Positions 44,348-53,918 of a DNA stretch of 64,000 nucleotides are shown here, piece by piece. Position 1 is the stretch's first letter; every line of letters starts with the position of its first letter. The position numbers and the translations under genes were made by a program. Origin of the DNA: Buchnera aphidicola (Nurudea shiraii). GTDB lineage: Bacteria; Pseudomonadota; Gammaproteobacteria; Enterobacterales; Enterobacteriaceae. The DNA lies in contig CP140035.1 in the NCBI GenBank assembly GCA_039829955.1, positions 310,001 through 374,000 of the forward strand, in the 5' to 3' direction. Under the pieces are notes generated by a model that made no database searches, was not told the origin of the DNA, and worked only from the letters and a program-made list of their open reading frames with translations.

Positions 44348-45091
44348 ATGGAACTTTTAGAAAATATAATAATGATATCTGCAAAAAAAATACTAGATGA
44401 TCAAGAAATATTAGCTAATAACTTAGCTAACGTATCAACAATAGGTTTTAAATCAATACTAATTAATCCTACTATTCTATCTAATAATAAATTTTGTGAA
44501 AATGACTTAAAATTATCTAACAAACTCAAAGATCGAGACCCTACGCAAGGATTTTTTAGACTTACCAAACAACCTTTAGATATTGCTATTATTGATCAAA
44601 ACGGATGGTTAATGGTAAAAACTAATAAGAATAAAATTGCTTATACTAAAAATGGACATTTAAAAACAAATATTAAAGGGCAATTAACTAGTCAAGGAAA
44701 CATAGTTATTGGAGAAAATGGTCCTATAATTATACCAAAATATGATAGTATTAAAATACTATCTGATGGAACAATAAAAAATATAGATAGTAGTACAAAA
44801 TTAGAAGAAAAAATAGACAAAATTAAATTAGTAAAAATTGATTTTAAAGATTTAACTAGTAATAATGGTTTATATTTCTTAAATAAAGAAAAAAAAACCA
44901 ACATAAATAGTCAAGAAAATTCTAACATAAAAATATTATTAGAAACTTTAGAAGATAGTAATGTAAGTATTTCAGAAAATATAATTAAGATTATTGAAGA
45001 TTCTAGAAAGTTTGATATTCAAATGAAAATTTTTCATGATTACGATGAAAATGTACAACTTGTTAATAAATTTTTAAATATTAATAACTAA
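44348..45091 (+). CDS. flgF: proximal rod protein FlgF
   Basis: Rod protein of the basal body. From ATG 44348 it is 247 residues (E. coli 251); an upstream TTG at 44279 is not supported by homology. The N-terminus has [14 protein letters not shown], the middle [16 protein letters not shown] and [10 protein letters not shown], and the C-terminus the helix [20 protein letters not shown]. It stops 13 bases before the flgG ATG. Confidence 0.94.
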   Translation: MELLENIIMISAKKILDDQEILANNLANVSTIGFKSILINPTILSNNKFCENDLKLSNKLKDRDPTQGFFRLTKQPLDIAIIDQNGWLMVKTNKNKIAYTKNGHLKTNIKGQLTSQGNIVIGENGPIIIPKYDSIKILSDGTIKNIDSSTKLEEKIDKIKLVKIDFKDLTSNNGLYFLNKEKKTNINSQENSNIKILLETLEDSNVSISENIIKIIEDSRKFDIQMKIFHDYDENVQLVNKFLNINN

Positions 45092-45104
45092 GAGGGTGTT
45101 TTCT

Positions 45105-45887
45105 ATGATTCCATCTTTATGGATTGCAAAAACTGGATTAGATGCTCAGCAAATAAATATGAATGTTATTTCTAATAATTTAGCCAATGTTAGTACTAAT
45201 GGTTTCAAACGATCTAGAGCAATGTTCGAAGATTTAATTTATCACACTATACGACAACCAGGATCTAAGTCATCTGGAGACACAACACTACCATCCGGTT
45301 TACAGATGGGAACAGGAGTACGACCTGTATCTACTGAGAGAATTCATAATCAAGGAAATCTTTCCAAAACCGACTCTTCTAAAGATATTGCTATAAATGG
45401 AAATGGTTTCTTTCAAGTACAACTTCCAGATGGAGATTTTGCTTATACAAGAGATGGTTCTTTTCAGGTTGATCAAAACGGTCAATTAGTAACTAATAGT
45501 GGATTTCCAGTGCAACCAATAATTAGCTTTCCATCAAATAGTATTAATATGCAAGTAGGAAGAGATGGGACAGTAACTGTTACTATACAAGGTCAATCCC
45601 AACCAGTGTCAATAGGTCAATTACATCTTGTGAATTTTATTAATAGCTCCGGACTATCCAATGCAGGAGAAAATTTATATCAGGAAACTGAAGCTTCCGG
45701 AAGTCCTATTGTAACATCTCCAGGTCTAAACGGAACAGGATTATTGTATCAAGGATATGTAGAAACTTCTAATGTTAATATTGCAGAAGAACTCGTGAAT
45801 ATGATTCAAACTCAACGTGCTTACGAAATTAATAGTAAAGTTATTACAACAGCCGATCAAATGTTGCAAAAGTTATCTCAATTATAA
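45105..45887 (+). CDS. flgG: distal rod protein FlgG
   Basis: Distal rod subunit. From ATG 45105 ([16 protein letters not shown]) it is exactly 260 residues, the E. coli length, and is strongly conserved, including [46 protein letters not shown] and the end [14 protein letters not shown] helix. An in-frame GTG at 45096 is rejected by homology; AGAGG before it is a good site. The distal rod is kept although the hook it carries is not. Confidence 0.96.
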   Translation: MIPSLWIAKTGLDAQQINMNVISNNLANVSTNGFKRSRAMFEDLIYHTIRQPGSKSSGDTTLPSGLQMGTGVRPVSTERIHNQGNLSKTDSSKDIAINGNGFFQVQLPDGDFAYTRDGSFQVDQNGQLVTNSGFPVQPIISFPSNSINMQVGRDGTVTVTIQGQSQPVSIGQLHLVNFINSSGLSNAGENLYQETEASGSPIVTSPGLNGTGLLYQGYVETSNVNIAEELVNMIQTQRAYEINSKVITTADQMLQKLSQL

Positions 45888-45957
45888 TTTTTAATTTTAT
45901 GTGTTGTTTACTAAAATCTCGTTAAATTAGAATTGTTAAGGAACATATTTTAAAATT

Positions 45958-46647
45958 ATGACATTCATTTTTAAAATAAAGTATTATTTAGTTTTTACTT
46001 GTTTTATAACACTTAGTGGTTGTGTCTTACATCCGAGTACAATACTAAATCAAAATGAACCAGATTCTTCTATAATGTGGCCAGACTTAATTAATCATTC
46101 AAACTATCAAGAACAACATACTGATGTTTCTCATTTTGAACCATTATTTGAAGATTACAGACCTCATAATGTAGGAGATACTTTAACCGTAATTTTGCAA
46201 GAAAATATTAGTGCTAGTCAAAGTTTATCTAATAATCTAACGCACGACGGCAGTACTAATCTCGGAATAACATTTGGAAGCAACTATAAAAATAACAATT
46301 ATGAAAATAAAGCGGGACTGAATAGTTTTTCTAAAAATGATTTTCTCGGAACAGGAAGTTCATTTGCAAATAACACTTTTGTAGGATTAATTACAGTAAC
46401 TGTTAACCAAGTTTTACCAAATGGCAATTTAAAAGTTATGGGAGAAAAAAAAATTTCAATAAATGAAGAAAAAGAAAAAATACGTTTTTCAGGAATAGTG
46501 AATCCACGAAACATTTCTCGAAACAATTCTATAACATCAACTCAAATAGCTGATTCACGCATTGAATATATTAGTTATGGACTTATTAATAGAGGACTCC
46601 ATGTTGGTTGGTTTCAACGCTTATTTTTAAGTATTTTGTCTATTTAA
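45958..46647 (+). CDS. flgH: L-ring lipoprotein FlgH
   Basis: Outer-membrane L-ring of the basal body. The signal peptide ends in a good lipobox L-S-G-C (Cys22), followed by Val, so Lol should sort it to the outer membrane. It is 229 residues (E. coli 232). Conserved parts are FEDYRPHNVGDTLTVILQENISAS and NGNLKVMGEKKISINEE. Its outer-membrane targeting depends on the LolCDE exporter, whose ATPase gene is broken at 216-224. Confidence 0.95.
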   Translation: MTFIFKIKYYLVFTCFITLSGCVLHPSTILNQNEPDSSIMWPDLINHSNYQEQHTDVSHFEPLFEDYRPHNVGDTLTVILQENISASQSLSNNLTHDGSTNLGITFGSNYKNNNYENKAGLNSFSKNDFLGTGSSFANNTFVGLITVTVNQVLPNGNLKVMGEKKISINEEKEKIRFSGIVNPRNISRNNSITSTQIADSRIEYISYGLINRGLHVGWFQRLFLSILSI

Positions 46648-46735
46648 CAAAACTAAAATAGTTTTTTAGCATTGTAATTTTCGATATTTTTTACAAAATA
46701 TTTAACTATTGAAATCAATTGATTAAGGAATTTTT

Positions 46736-47860
46736 ATGTTAATAAAAATATTGTTGAAATGTATTTTTGTAACGTTTTTGTTAATGAGTACGAATATATA
46801 TGCTGATAAAATAAGAGATTTAGCTACTATTCAAGGAATTCGAGAGAATCAACTTATAGGTTATGGATTAATTGCTGGATTAAACGGAACGGGGGACGAT
46901 ACCAATCATAGTCCATATACTGTTCAAACACTTAAAAATATGTTGAATCAACTCGGTATTGATTTTTCTATAGAAAAAAATATGCAATTAAAAAATATTG
47001 CTTCAGTTATAGTAACTGCTAAATATTCAAATTTTATCCATGTAGGGCAAAAAATAGACGCTTTCGTTTCTTCTATTGGAAATGCAAAAAGCTTAAAAGG
47101 AGGGATATTATTAATGACTCCCTTGAGAAGTACTGATAACAAAATATATGCTATTGCTCAAGGAAATATAACAGTTGACGAAAAATATTTTTCTAAAAAC
47201 AAATTTAAAAATTTTTCAATTAACTTATATAACAGCGGAAAAATTATTGAAGGTGCTACAATAGAGAAAGAAACTTATAATAATTTTGAAAAAAATAGAG
47301 TTGTCACATTACAACTTAATAATGAAGATTTTACCGTAGTTCAAAAAATTAGTGATTTAATTAATATTAAATATCCTAATTCTGCAATTGCATTGAATTC
47401 TAGAACTATACAATTATATACTCCGGAAGATAATGCTATAAAAATTAAAATGTTGTCAATTATCCAAGATATTGACGTTGATACACCTATTCAAAATGCA
47501 AAAGTAATAATCAACACCAAAACTGGTGACATTGTAATGAATAATGAAGTAAAAATAAATTCTTGTGCAATAGCACATGATGATATATCTATGATTATTA
47601 ATCATCCAAAAACCAAAATAAAAAAATTTCATACTCCATTTTTTAATGTTGAAACAAATACTTTAGAAACTAAAAACAAAAAAAATGAATATAACAATTA
47701 TAATAAAAATAACAAGATACAATACATTGAAAAAGTTGTAAACCTTAGTGATATAGTACATGCATTAAATTCTCTCGGAATTAGACCACTAGAGTTAATA
47801 GCAATATTACAAGCTATGCATAACGCAGGATGTTTACGTGCTAAATTAGAGGTTATATAA
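46736..47860 (+). CDS. flgI: P-ring protein FlgI
   Basis: Periplasmic P-ring subunit, 374 residues (E. coli 365). A cleavable signal peptide is evident (ILLKCIFVTFLLMSTNIYA, cut near 23), and the mature part begins DKIRDLATIQGIRENQLIGYGL-type conserved sequence with GTGDDTNHSPYT. The end LGIRPLELIAILQAMHNAGCLRAKLEVI matches the family. AAGGA lies before ATG 46736. It is followed by flgJ after two bases. Confidence 0.96.
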   Translation: MLIKILLKCIFVTFLLMSTNIYADKIRDLATIQGIRENQLIGYGLIAGLNGTGDDTNHSPYTVQTLKNMLNQLGIDFSIEKNMQLKNIASVIVTAKYSNFIHVGQKIDAFVSSIGNAKSLKGGILLMTPLRSTDNKIYAIAQGNITVDEKYFSKNKFKNFSINLYNSGKIIEGATIEKETYNNFEKNRVVTLQLNNEDFTVVQKISDLINIKYPNSAIALNSRTIQLYTPEDNAIKIKMLSIIQDIDVDTPIQNAKVIINTKTGDIVMNNEVKINSCAIAHDDISMIINHPKTKIKKFHTPFFNVETNTLETKNKKNEYNNYNKNNKIQYIEKVVNLSDIVHALNSLGIRPLELIAILQAMHNAGCLRAKLEVI

Positions 47861-47862
47861 TT

Positions 47863-48204
47863 ATGAAAAATGATTTTTATTTTTCTATGGATAAATTTTT
47901 AAACTTTAAAAACAATACTGAATTATCGCAATATACTAAAGAACAAAATGATAACAATATCTCAAAAGTAGCTAAGCAAATTGAAGGGTTATTTGTACAC
48001 ATGATGATAAAAAGTATGAAAAATAGCTTCCCAAAAGATAATTTAATTCAAAGAAATCAAGAAAACTTATATCAAGATGTCTATGATCAATTTATTGCTC
48101 AAAAAATTAGTGAAAAAGGAATAGGATTGGCTAAAATGATTGAAAAACAAATAAATTTATCAAATACCATGAATAATCAAATATTTCAACCAGAAAACGC
48201 GTAA
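47863..48204 (+). CDS. flgJ: rod-cap protein FlgJ, N-terminal domain only
   Basis: In E. coli FlgJ (313 residues) the N-terminal half is the rod cap and the C-terminal half a muramidase. This gene is 113 residues and covers only the cap domain, with VAKQIEGLFVHMMIKSMKNSFPKDN and YQDVYDQFIAQKISEKGIGLAKMI. The muramidase is missing, as is usual for Buchnera. How the rod passes the cell wall is then unclear; MepM encoded at 27320 is one possible hydrolase. Confidence 0.92.
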   Translation: MKNDFYFSMDKFLNFKNNTELSQYTKEQNDNNISKVAKQIEGLFVHMMIKSMKNSFPKDNLIQRNQENLYQDVYDQFIAQKISEKGIGLAKMIEKQINLSNTMNNQIFQPENA

Positions 48205-48611
48205 TTTGCTCTAAACATTATTTAAATTTTAAAAGTTAAAACTATTAACAACAACATAAACATAAAATTGTAAATTTTTTAGTTTTAAATATTTTGAAAT
48301 GTTTTAACATGTAATATTTAGATAAATTTATAAATATAAGAATTTAAATTTATGTATAATTACATTTCTTAAAACATAACACTATAAAATGTTTAATTTT
48401 TAAACATTATTAAAAATTTTAATACATAAATATTGTTTTTAATTAAGATATGTAAGGCCTTACTCAACTTTATCTGTATAAATAAATTATGTTTAATACA
48501 ACATATACATAAAAATTAATTCACTTTTTTTAATAAATATTGTTTTTAAATGTACTAGTCATAAATGTATGTTGTGATAACTACATTAGTTAAATATAAA
48601 TTAAAAAACAA
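48205..48611. other. gene-free spacer between convergent flgJ and rne
   Basis: E. coli has flgK, flgL and then rne here. No flgK sequence can be seen in these 407 bases. The missing C-terminal half of RNase E would also be expected on the minus strand in this interval, and no frame here resembles it. Confidence 0.55.
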
Positions 48612-49859
48612 TTAATATTGTATTTCATATTTTTTATTACACATAGTACATAAAAAATAATTAAACTTTTTTCTGAAAAAATTTAAACGTTGTCTCGACA
48701 TTTCTAATAAACCAAATTTAGAAATGTTTCCAATTTTAATAATAGCACGATCTTTCTTAAGAAAATGACGCAAACTATGTAATATCGATTTTTTGTTGTT
48801 AAATGTTTTCATGTTAATGAAATCAATGACAATTAGCCCTCCAAGATCTCTTAATCGCAATTGACGAGCAATTTCATAAATAGCTTCCAAATTCGTGTTA
48901 AACGCTGTTTGTTCAATATTCACACCTTTAATTGATTTACATGAATTAATATCAATAGCAGTTAGCGCTTCTAAAGAATCAATGGTAATGGAACCACCAG
49001 AAGGAAGTTGAACAATACGTTGAAAAATAGAATCAATTTGTGATTGTATTTGATAATGTTCAAACAATGAATTCTTTCCAGAATATAATTTTATTTTATC
49101 TTTAAAGTCATATCTTTTTAGTATACATAAATAATTATACATGTCATTTAAAGTAATGGGGTTATCTACAAGAATTTCACTAATGTCTTTACACAAATAA
49201 TCTCGAACAGTGCGAAAAATTATGTTTTCTTCTTGATAAATTAAAAATGGAACTGAACTTATTTCTGCTATTTTTTGAATATTTTTCCAATGCTTTAATA
49301 AAACGTTTAAATCTTCTTGTAAATCAATTGTTGATTTTTTAAGTCCAGAAGTCCTAATAATTAAACCCATTTTGCTAGGAATGTTTAATGTTACAAACAT
49401 TCTTTTTAAGTTTATTCTATTTTTACCTTGAATTTTTTTAGATATTCCTTTTAATCCCGGATTTATTGGCATAAGTATTAAATAACTACTTATTAGACTT
49501 ATAAATGTAGTTAATGAAACTCCTTTTTTTCCTCTTTCTTGTTTACTAATCTGAACAATACATTCTTGACCTAATTTTAAAATATTATTATAGTTATGAT
49601 AAATTTTATTAGTTTTTTCTTTTAAAAAATATGTCTCAGAGATTTCTTTAAATGGGAGAAAACCACATTTATTAGCTCCATAATCAATAAATGCTGCATT
49701 TAAACTAGATTCAATTCTAATTACTTTCCCTTTATAAATATTAAGTTTTCTATGTTTATATTTTGAATATTCTATATCTAAATCATATAAATTTTGACCA
49801 TTTATATAAGCAACACATAATCTCCCTTCTTGAACAGAATTAATTAATATTCTTTTCAT
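48612..49859 (-). CDS. rne: RNase E, truncated after the zinc link
   Basis: Endoribonuclease that starts mRNA decay and processes rRNA and tRNA. The 415 residues match the E. coli N-terminal catalytic part without net indel: S1 domain (about 35-125), RNase H-like and 5'-sensor regions, and the DNase I-like subdomain with catalytic Asp303 (A-I-D-I-N-S) and Asp346 (V-I-D-F-I-N-M). The zinc-link cysteines are at 404 and 407, the E. coli positions. It stops eight residues later, so the small domain (E. coli to about 529) and the whole degradosome scaffold are missing. Dimerisation through the zinc link may persist, tetramer formation may not. Confidence 0.92.
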   Translation of the reverse strand: MKRILINSVQEGRLCVAYINGQNLYDLDIEYSKYKHRKLNIYKGKVIRIESSLNAAFIDYGANKCGFLPFKEISETYFLKEKTNKIYHNYNNILKLGQECIVQISKQERGKKGVSLTTFISLISSYLILMPINPGLKGISKKIQGKNRINLKRMFVTLNIPSKMGLIIRTSGLKKSTIDLQEDLNVLLKHWKNIQKIAEISSVPFLIYQEENIIFRTVRDYLCKDISEILVDNPITLNDMYNYLCILKRYDFKDKIKLYSGKNSLFEHYQIQSQIDSIFQRIVQLPSGGSITIDSLEALTAIDINSCKSIKGVNIEQTAFNTNLEAIYEIARQLRLRDLGGLIVIDFINMKTFNNKKSILHSLRHFLKKDRAIIKIGNISKFGLLEMSRQRLNFFRKKFNYFLCTMCNKKYEIQY

Positions 49860-50173
49860 TATAATTTTCTCATTTTAGAATAAAAATAAAAATATATAAC
49901 GTTTTAAATTAATTTAAAATTTTTATAATATAAAAAATAGATATGTTTATACTATATTTAATTAATAATATTTTAAAATTAACCAAAACATGTCAAAAAT
50001 TCAAAATAATAAAAATATATAAATTATATTATAGAAGCTAAAAATTTTTAAACTAAAATGTTATATTTTGTTTAAATTAATCTTATAAAGTTTTATTAAC
50101 TTCAACCATTTTATATTTTTTAATAATGTTTTTACAAATTAAAAATTTTTGACACATTATATATGGATAGTTT
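49860..50173. other. spacer between divergent rne and rluC
   Basis: In E. coli this interval gives rise to the long structured rne 5' UTR that RNase E uses to control its own level. These 314 bases show no comparable GC-rich hairpins. Nothing else is recognisable. TTGACA near 50150 lies too close to the rluC ATG to serve as its promoter. Confidence 0.4.
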
Positions 50174-51118
50174 ATGGTAACTAAAATTATTCCTACATCG
50201 TTTTTAGAAATTAAAAAAGAACATATAAAACAAAGAATAGATAACTTTTTATTTAATAAATTTAAACAACTTTCAAAAAATACAATTTATAAAAAAATAA
50301 GAACAGGTCAAATTAGAATCAATAAAAAACGAATACAACCCAAATATAAGTTACAATTAGGAGACTATATTAGAATTCCTCCTATTAAAAGTTTTTGTAA
50401 AAATATAAAAACTAAAAAATTAAGCAAAAAGTTAAAATCTCTTCTTGATAATAGCATTTTATATGAAGATAACTACTTATTAATACTTAACAAACCTGCT
50501 GGAATAGCAGTACATAGCGGAAGTGGAATTAATTTGGGTATTATAGAATGTTTTAGAATACTACGTCATAAAGAAATAGAACTTGATTTAGTCCACAGAC
50601 TTGATAGAGGAACATCTGGAGTACTTATTTTAGCAAAAAAACGCTCAATGTTACGTGAATTACATAAACAGTTAAAAGAAAAAAAAGTTCAAAAAAAATA
50701 TTTAGCTTTAGTTCATGGAAATTGGCCTGAAAACATAAAATGTATTTCAGCCCCTTTACTAAAAACTAAAATCAATTTAAATCACATTGTTAAAATTAAT
50801 AATATTAATGGAAAATTTTCAAAAACTTTTTTTAAAATAAAAAAAAAATATACTCATAATACTTTAATGCTTATTACTCCAATAACTGGAAGAACTCATC
50901 AAATTAGAGTTCATACCCAATATGCAAATCATCCAATTGTATTAGATGAAAAATATGGTAAAATAAATTTAGATAACATTATAAAAAGTAACTTCTCTAC
51001 TAAAAGATTATTATTACACGCTTCTTCTATTGTTTTTTTTCATCCAAAAATAAAAAAGTCTTTAAAAATAGTAGCTCCTATAGATAAAGAATTTCAAAAT
51101 ATGTTGAACAATCTTTAA
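50174..51118 (+). CDS. rluC: 23S rRNA pseudouridine synthase RluC
   Basis: Makes pseudouridines at 955, 2504 and 2580 of 23S rRNA. It is 314 residues (E. coli 319). An N-terminal S4 RNA-binding domain (about 15-75) precedes the catalytic domain; the active-site Asp is in LDLVHRLDRGTSGVLILAK, and GRTHQIRVH is the second family motif. An A10 run at 50839-50848 is in frame. It is divergent from rne, as in E. coli. Confidence 0.96.
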   Translation: MVTKIIPTSFLEIKKEHIKQRIDNFLFNKFKQLSKNTIYKKIRTGQIRINKKRIQPKYKLQLGDYIRIPPIKSFCKNIKTKKLSKKLKSLLDNSILYEDNYLLILNKPAGIAVHSGSGINLGIIECFRILRHKEIELDLVHRLDRGTSGVLILAKKRSMLRELHKQLKEKKVQKKYLALVHGNWPENIKCISAPLLKTKINLNHIVKINNINGKFSKTFFKIKKKYTHNTLMLITPITGRTHQIRVHTQYANHPIVLDEKYGKINLDNIIKSNFSTKRLLLHASSIVFFHPKIKKSLKIVAPIDKEFQNMLNNL

Positions 51119-51298
51119 AATAGCTATATTTATACAATATTTTACAAAATTAAAACTATGAAGAACATATAATAAAAGACTAAATTAGAAAATTTAATAA
51201 TAAAAATTATAAATTTTAAAATAAACAAGTAACAAAATATTAAAGTTTTTTATTAATATTAAACTTACATAATATATTCAAACGCAAGGAAATATCTT

Positions 51299-51466
51299 AT
51301 GGCAGTGCAAAAAAATAAACCAACTCGATCCAAAAGAGGAATGCGAAGATCTCATGATCACATATTAAAAACTCCAATATTATCTGTAGACAAAACATCT
51401 AAAGAAATCCATGTGAGACACCATATTACTAAAAAAAAATATTATAGAGGGAAAAAAGTAATTTAA
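51299..51466 (+). CDS. rpmF: 50S ribosomal protein L32
   Basis: Small large-subunit protein, 55 residues (E. coli 57). It begins [20 protein letters not shown] as in E. coli and ends basic (Y-Y-R-G-K-K-V-I). AAGGAA lies ten bases before ATG 51299. In E. coli it leads into plsX and fabH; here a hairpin follows it and those two genes are gone. Confidence 0.97.
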   Translation: MAVQKNKPTRSKRGMRRSHDHILKTPILSVDKTSKEIHVRHHITKKKYYRGKKVI

Positions 51467-51832
51467 TTATTTCTTAAAAATATAATCTTAATTTTTAATA
51501 TTAAGGTGCTATTTAAGTTCAAATAGCACTCATATATTGTTTTCAATATATTATATAAGTAATAACCTTTGAAAACATCGACACATTTAATAAATATTCT
51601 TATATTATATATTGAATTTCTTAAGAAAATTTAAATTTATAAGAAAAACTAAAATTTATATAAAATCATTTTCTATATTAAAATAATGTTTAAATTAAAA
51701 ACTTTATTTCTATTATAATTAAATATATTAATAAGCTTGTAAAACTAGACTACAATTTAGTTATAAAACTTTCATAAAATGAATATAAATTCTCAATATT
51801 AAATTTTAAAATTTTTATAAGGGTTTATCAAA
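51467..51832. other. spacer where plsX and fabH stood
   Basis: Apart from the hairpin at 51505-51530 these 366 bases hold nothing recognisable. E. coli has plsX and fabH (about 2.1 kb) here, so they were deleted and the remainder must contain the fabD promoter. Confidence 0.5.
51505..51530 (+). terminator. hairpin terminator after rpmF
   Basis: GTGCTATTT at 51506-51514 pairs with AAATAGCAC at 51521-51529 around AAGTTC, with one more G-T pair outside. The stem stands out from its AT surroundings and is followed by a T-rich stretch. It is 39 bases after the rpmF stop and should separate rpmF from the fab genes. Confidence 0.7.
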
Positions 51833-52744
51833 ATGCGTCTTGTTTCTATTTTATTTCCTGGACAAGAACCACAAAATATAAGTACATTATCTTATTTTAT
51901 AAATAAACATTCAATTATAAAAAATACTTTTGATGAATCTTCTGAATATATTGGATGTAATTTACGTAAACTTATTCAAAAAAGTTCAGATACAATGATA
52001 AATAAAAGTAAATATTCTAAATTAATTATGTTAACATTATCAATTTCTATATATCGACTTTGGAAAAATAACAATAAGAGAGATTTACTAATATTAGCTG
52101 GACATAGTTTAGGAGAATATTCAGCATTAGTTTGTTCTGAATCTTTAAAATTTCAAGATGCTATAAAACTGGTTATCTTACGTGATAAATTTATGAAAAA
52201 ATGTATGGGGAAGAAAAAAGGAGCTATGCATGCTATAATAGGATTAAGTGAATTAGATATACAAAAGATTTTAAATAATATTAAAAATTCTGAAAATGTT
52301 TCAATAGCTTGTATTAATACTAAATATCAAATAGTTATTTCGGGAGAGGAATCTATAGTTTTTAAAATAAGTAATATATGTAAAAAAAGTGGTGCAAAAA
52401 AAATTTTTCGTCTTTCTATCACTCCTCCATCTCATTGTACATTAATGAAGAAAGCTTCAAAAAAGCTATCAGAAGTATTGAATACTATACCATTTAAAAA
52501 ACCAATATTTCCAGTAATTAATAATGTAGATGCACAATGCGAAACTTCCGAATTAAACATTAAAAACGCTTTATCTAGGCAATTATTTTGTCCGGTAAAG
52601 TGGATGGATTGTATAATATATTTATCCAAAAAAACATCTATATTTTTTGAAGCCGGATTAAACAATACATTAATTAATCTAAATAAATTTATTATTAAAA
52701 CTCCATCAACTTCACTTAATATTAAAACTAACATTATTCCATAA
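51833..52744 (+). CDS. fabD: malonyl-CoA:ACP transacylase FabD with altered motifs
   Basis: Transfers malonyl from CoA to ACP to start fatty acid elongation. It is 303 residues (E. coli 309). The nucleophile Ser92 is in GHSLGEYSAL and the catalytic His in PSHCTLM; oxyanion Gln11 is kept. The usual GQGSQ is GQEPQ (10-14) and the C-terminal GPGKVL is GLNNTL, so the active site is partly degraded. ATG 51833 follows AAGGG. The acceptor ACP is encoded at 53597. Confidence 0.93.
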   Translation: MRLVSILFPGQEPQNISTLSYFINKHSIIKNTFDESSEYIGCNLRKLIQKSSDTMINKSKYSKLIMLTLSISIYRLWKNNNKRDLLILAGHSLGEYSALVCSESLKFQDAIKLVILRDKFMKKCMGKKKGAMHAIIGLSELDIQKILNNIKNSENVSIACINTKYQIVISGEESIVFKISNICKKSGAKKIFRLSITPPSHCTLMKKASKKLSEVLNTIPFKKPIFPVINNVDAQCETSELNIKNALSRQLFCPVKWMDCIIYLSKKTSIFFEAGLNNTLINLNKFIIKTPSTSLNIKTNIIP

Positions 52745-52772
52745 TTACAATACTATTAAATAAAAATTAATA

Positions 52773-53504
52773 ATGAAATCAAAAAAAATAGCATTAGTAA
52801 CAGGAGCTAGTAGAGGAATAGGAAAAGGAATTGCAATTAAATTAATAGATAAAGGAATTATCGTTATTGGAACATCTACATCTTTTCATGGAACACAAAT
52901 AATTGATAATTATTTAAAAAAAAATGGAACTAGTATTATTCTTGATGTTATGAATCCTCATTCCATTCAAAATACTATATCAGAACTTTATAAAAACTTC
53001 GAATATATTGACATATTAATTAATAATATAGGAATTACAAAAGATAAATTATTAAAAAATATGACATATAAAGATTGGGAGGATGTTTTAAAAACTAATT
53101 TAAATTCTATTTTTTACATATCGAAACCTATAATAAACAGGATGACAAAAAAGAAAAAAGGGAAAATTGTTACCATAGGATCTATTATGGGACATATAGG
53201 AAACTATGGACAAACTAATTACTCTGCTTCTAAATCTGGATTAATTGGTTTTAATAGATCTCTAGCTATAGAAGTAGCTTCTAAAGGAATTTGTGTAAAT
53301 ATGATATCACCTGGATTTATAAAAACTGAAATGACTAAAAATTTAACAGAAAAAACAAAAAAAAAATATCTTTCTAAAATACCTATGAAAAAATTTGGAA
53401 CAATAAATGATATATCTGAAACTGTATTATTTTTGATATCTGACGACATGAATTATATCACAGGTCAGGTTATACACGTTAATGGAGGAATGTATATGCC
53501 TTAA
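52773..53504 (+). CDS. fabG: 3-oxoacyl-ACP reductase FabG
   Basis: NADPH-dependent reduction of 3-oxoacyl-ACP. It is a short-chain dehydrogenase of 243 residues (E. coli 244). The cofactor motif GASRGIGKG is at 11-19, the catalytic Ser in IGSIMGHIGNYGQ, and Tyr/Lys in NYSASKSG. The C-terminal YITGQVIHVNGGMYM is conserved. An A10 run at 53357-53366 is in frame. It is 28 bases after fabD. Confidence 0.97.
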   Translation: MKSKKIALVTGASRGIGKGIAIKLIDKGIIVIGTSTSFHGTQIIDNYLKKNGTSIILDVMNPHSIQNTISELYKNFEYIDILINNIGITKDKLLKNMTYKDWEDVLKTNLNSIFYISKPIINRMTKKKKGKIVTIGSIMGHIGNYGQTNYSASKSGLIGFNRSLAIEVASKGICVNMISPGFIKTEMTKNLTEKTKKKYLSKIPMKKFGTINDISETVLFLISDDMNYITGQVIHVNGGMYMP

Positions 53505-53596
53505 AATTTAAATAAATATACAAAAATATTTTAATATTATATTATACAATACCTTTGTTTCGAAATATTTGTTTAAACAAACAAGAGATAATTCAT

Positions 53597-53833
53597 ATGG
53601 ATCATATAGAAAAGAAAGTAAAAAAAATTATATCGCAACAACTAAGTGTCATGCCAGAAGATATTCATAACAAATCACTTTTAATTGAAGATCTGGGATC
53701 AGACTCATTAGATAATGTTGAATTAATTATGAATTTAGAAGATAAATTCAATATTGAAATTCAAGATGAAGAGGCTGAAAAGTTCAATACGGTACAATCA
53801 ATAATTACATTTATAAAAAATAAAGTATCATAA
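53597..53833 (+). CDS. acpP: acyl carrier protein
   Basis: Carries acyl chains on a 4'-phosphopantetheine attached to Ser in LGSDSLDNVELIM. From ATG 53597 it is 78 residues, the E. coli length; an upstream TTG at 53555 would add 14 unrelated residues. It is acidic in helix II. It is the third gene of fabD-fabG-acpP; fabF, pabC and mltG, which follow in E. coli, are missing before tmk. Confidence 0.97.
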   Translation: MDHIEKKVKKIISQQLSVMPEDIHNKSLLIEDLGSDSLDNVELIMNLEDKFNIEIQDEEAEKFNTVQSIITFIKNKVS

Positions 53834-53918
53834 AATTCATGATATATTTGACAAAATTTTTAATATTTTTAAAAAACTATCAAATAAACGTAAAATTTTA
53901 ATTTTGGAAATTATAAGA

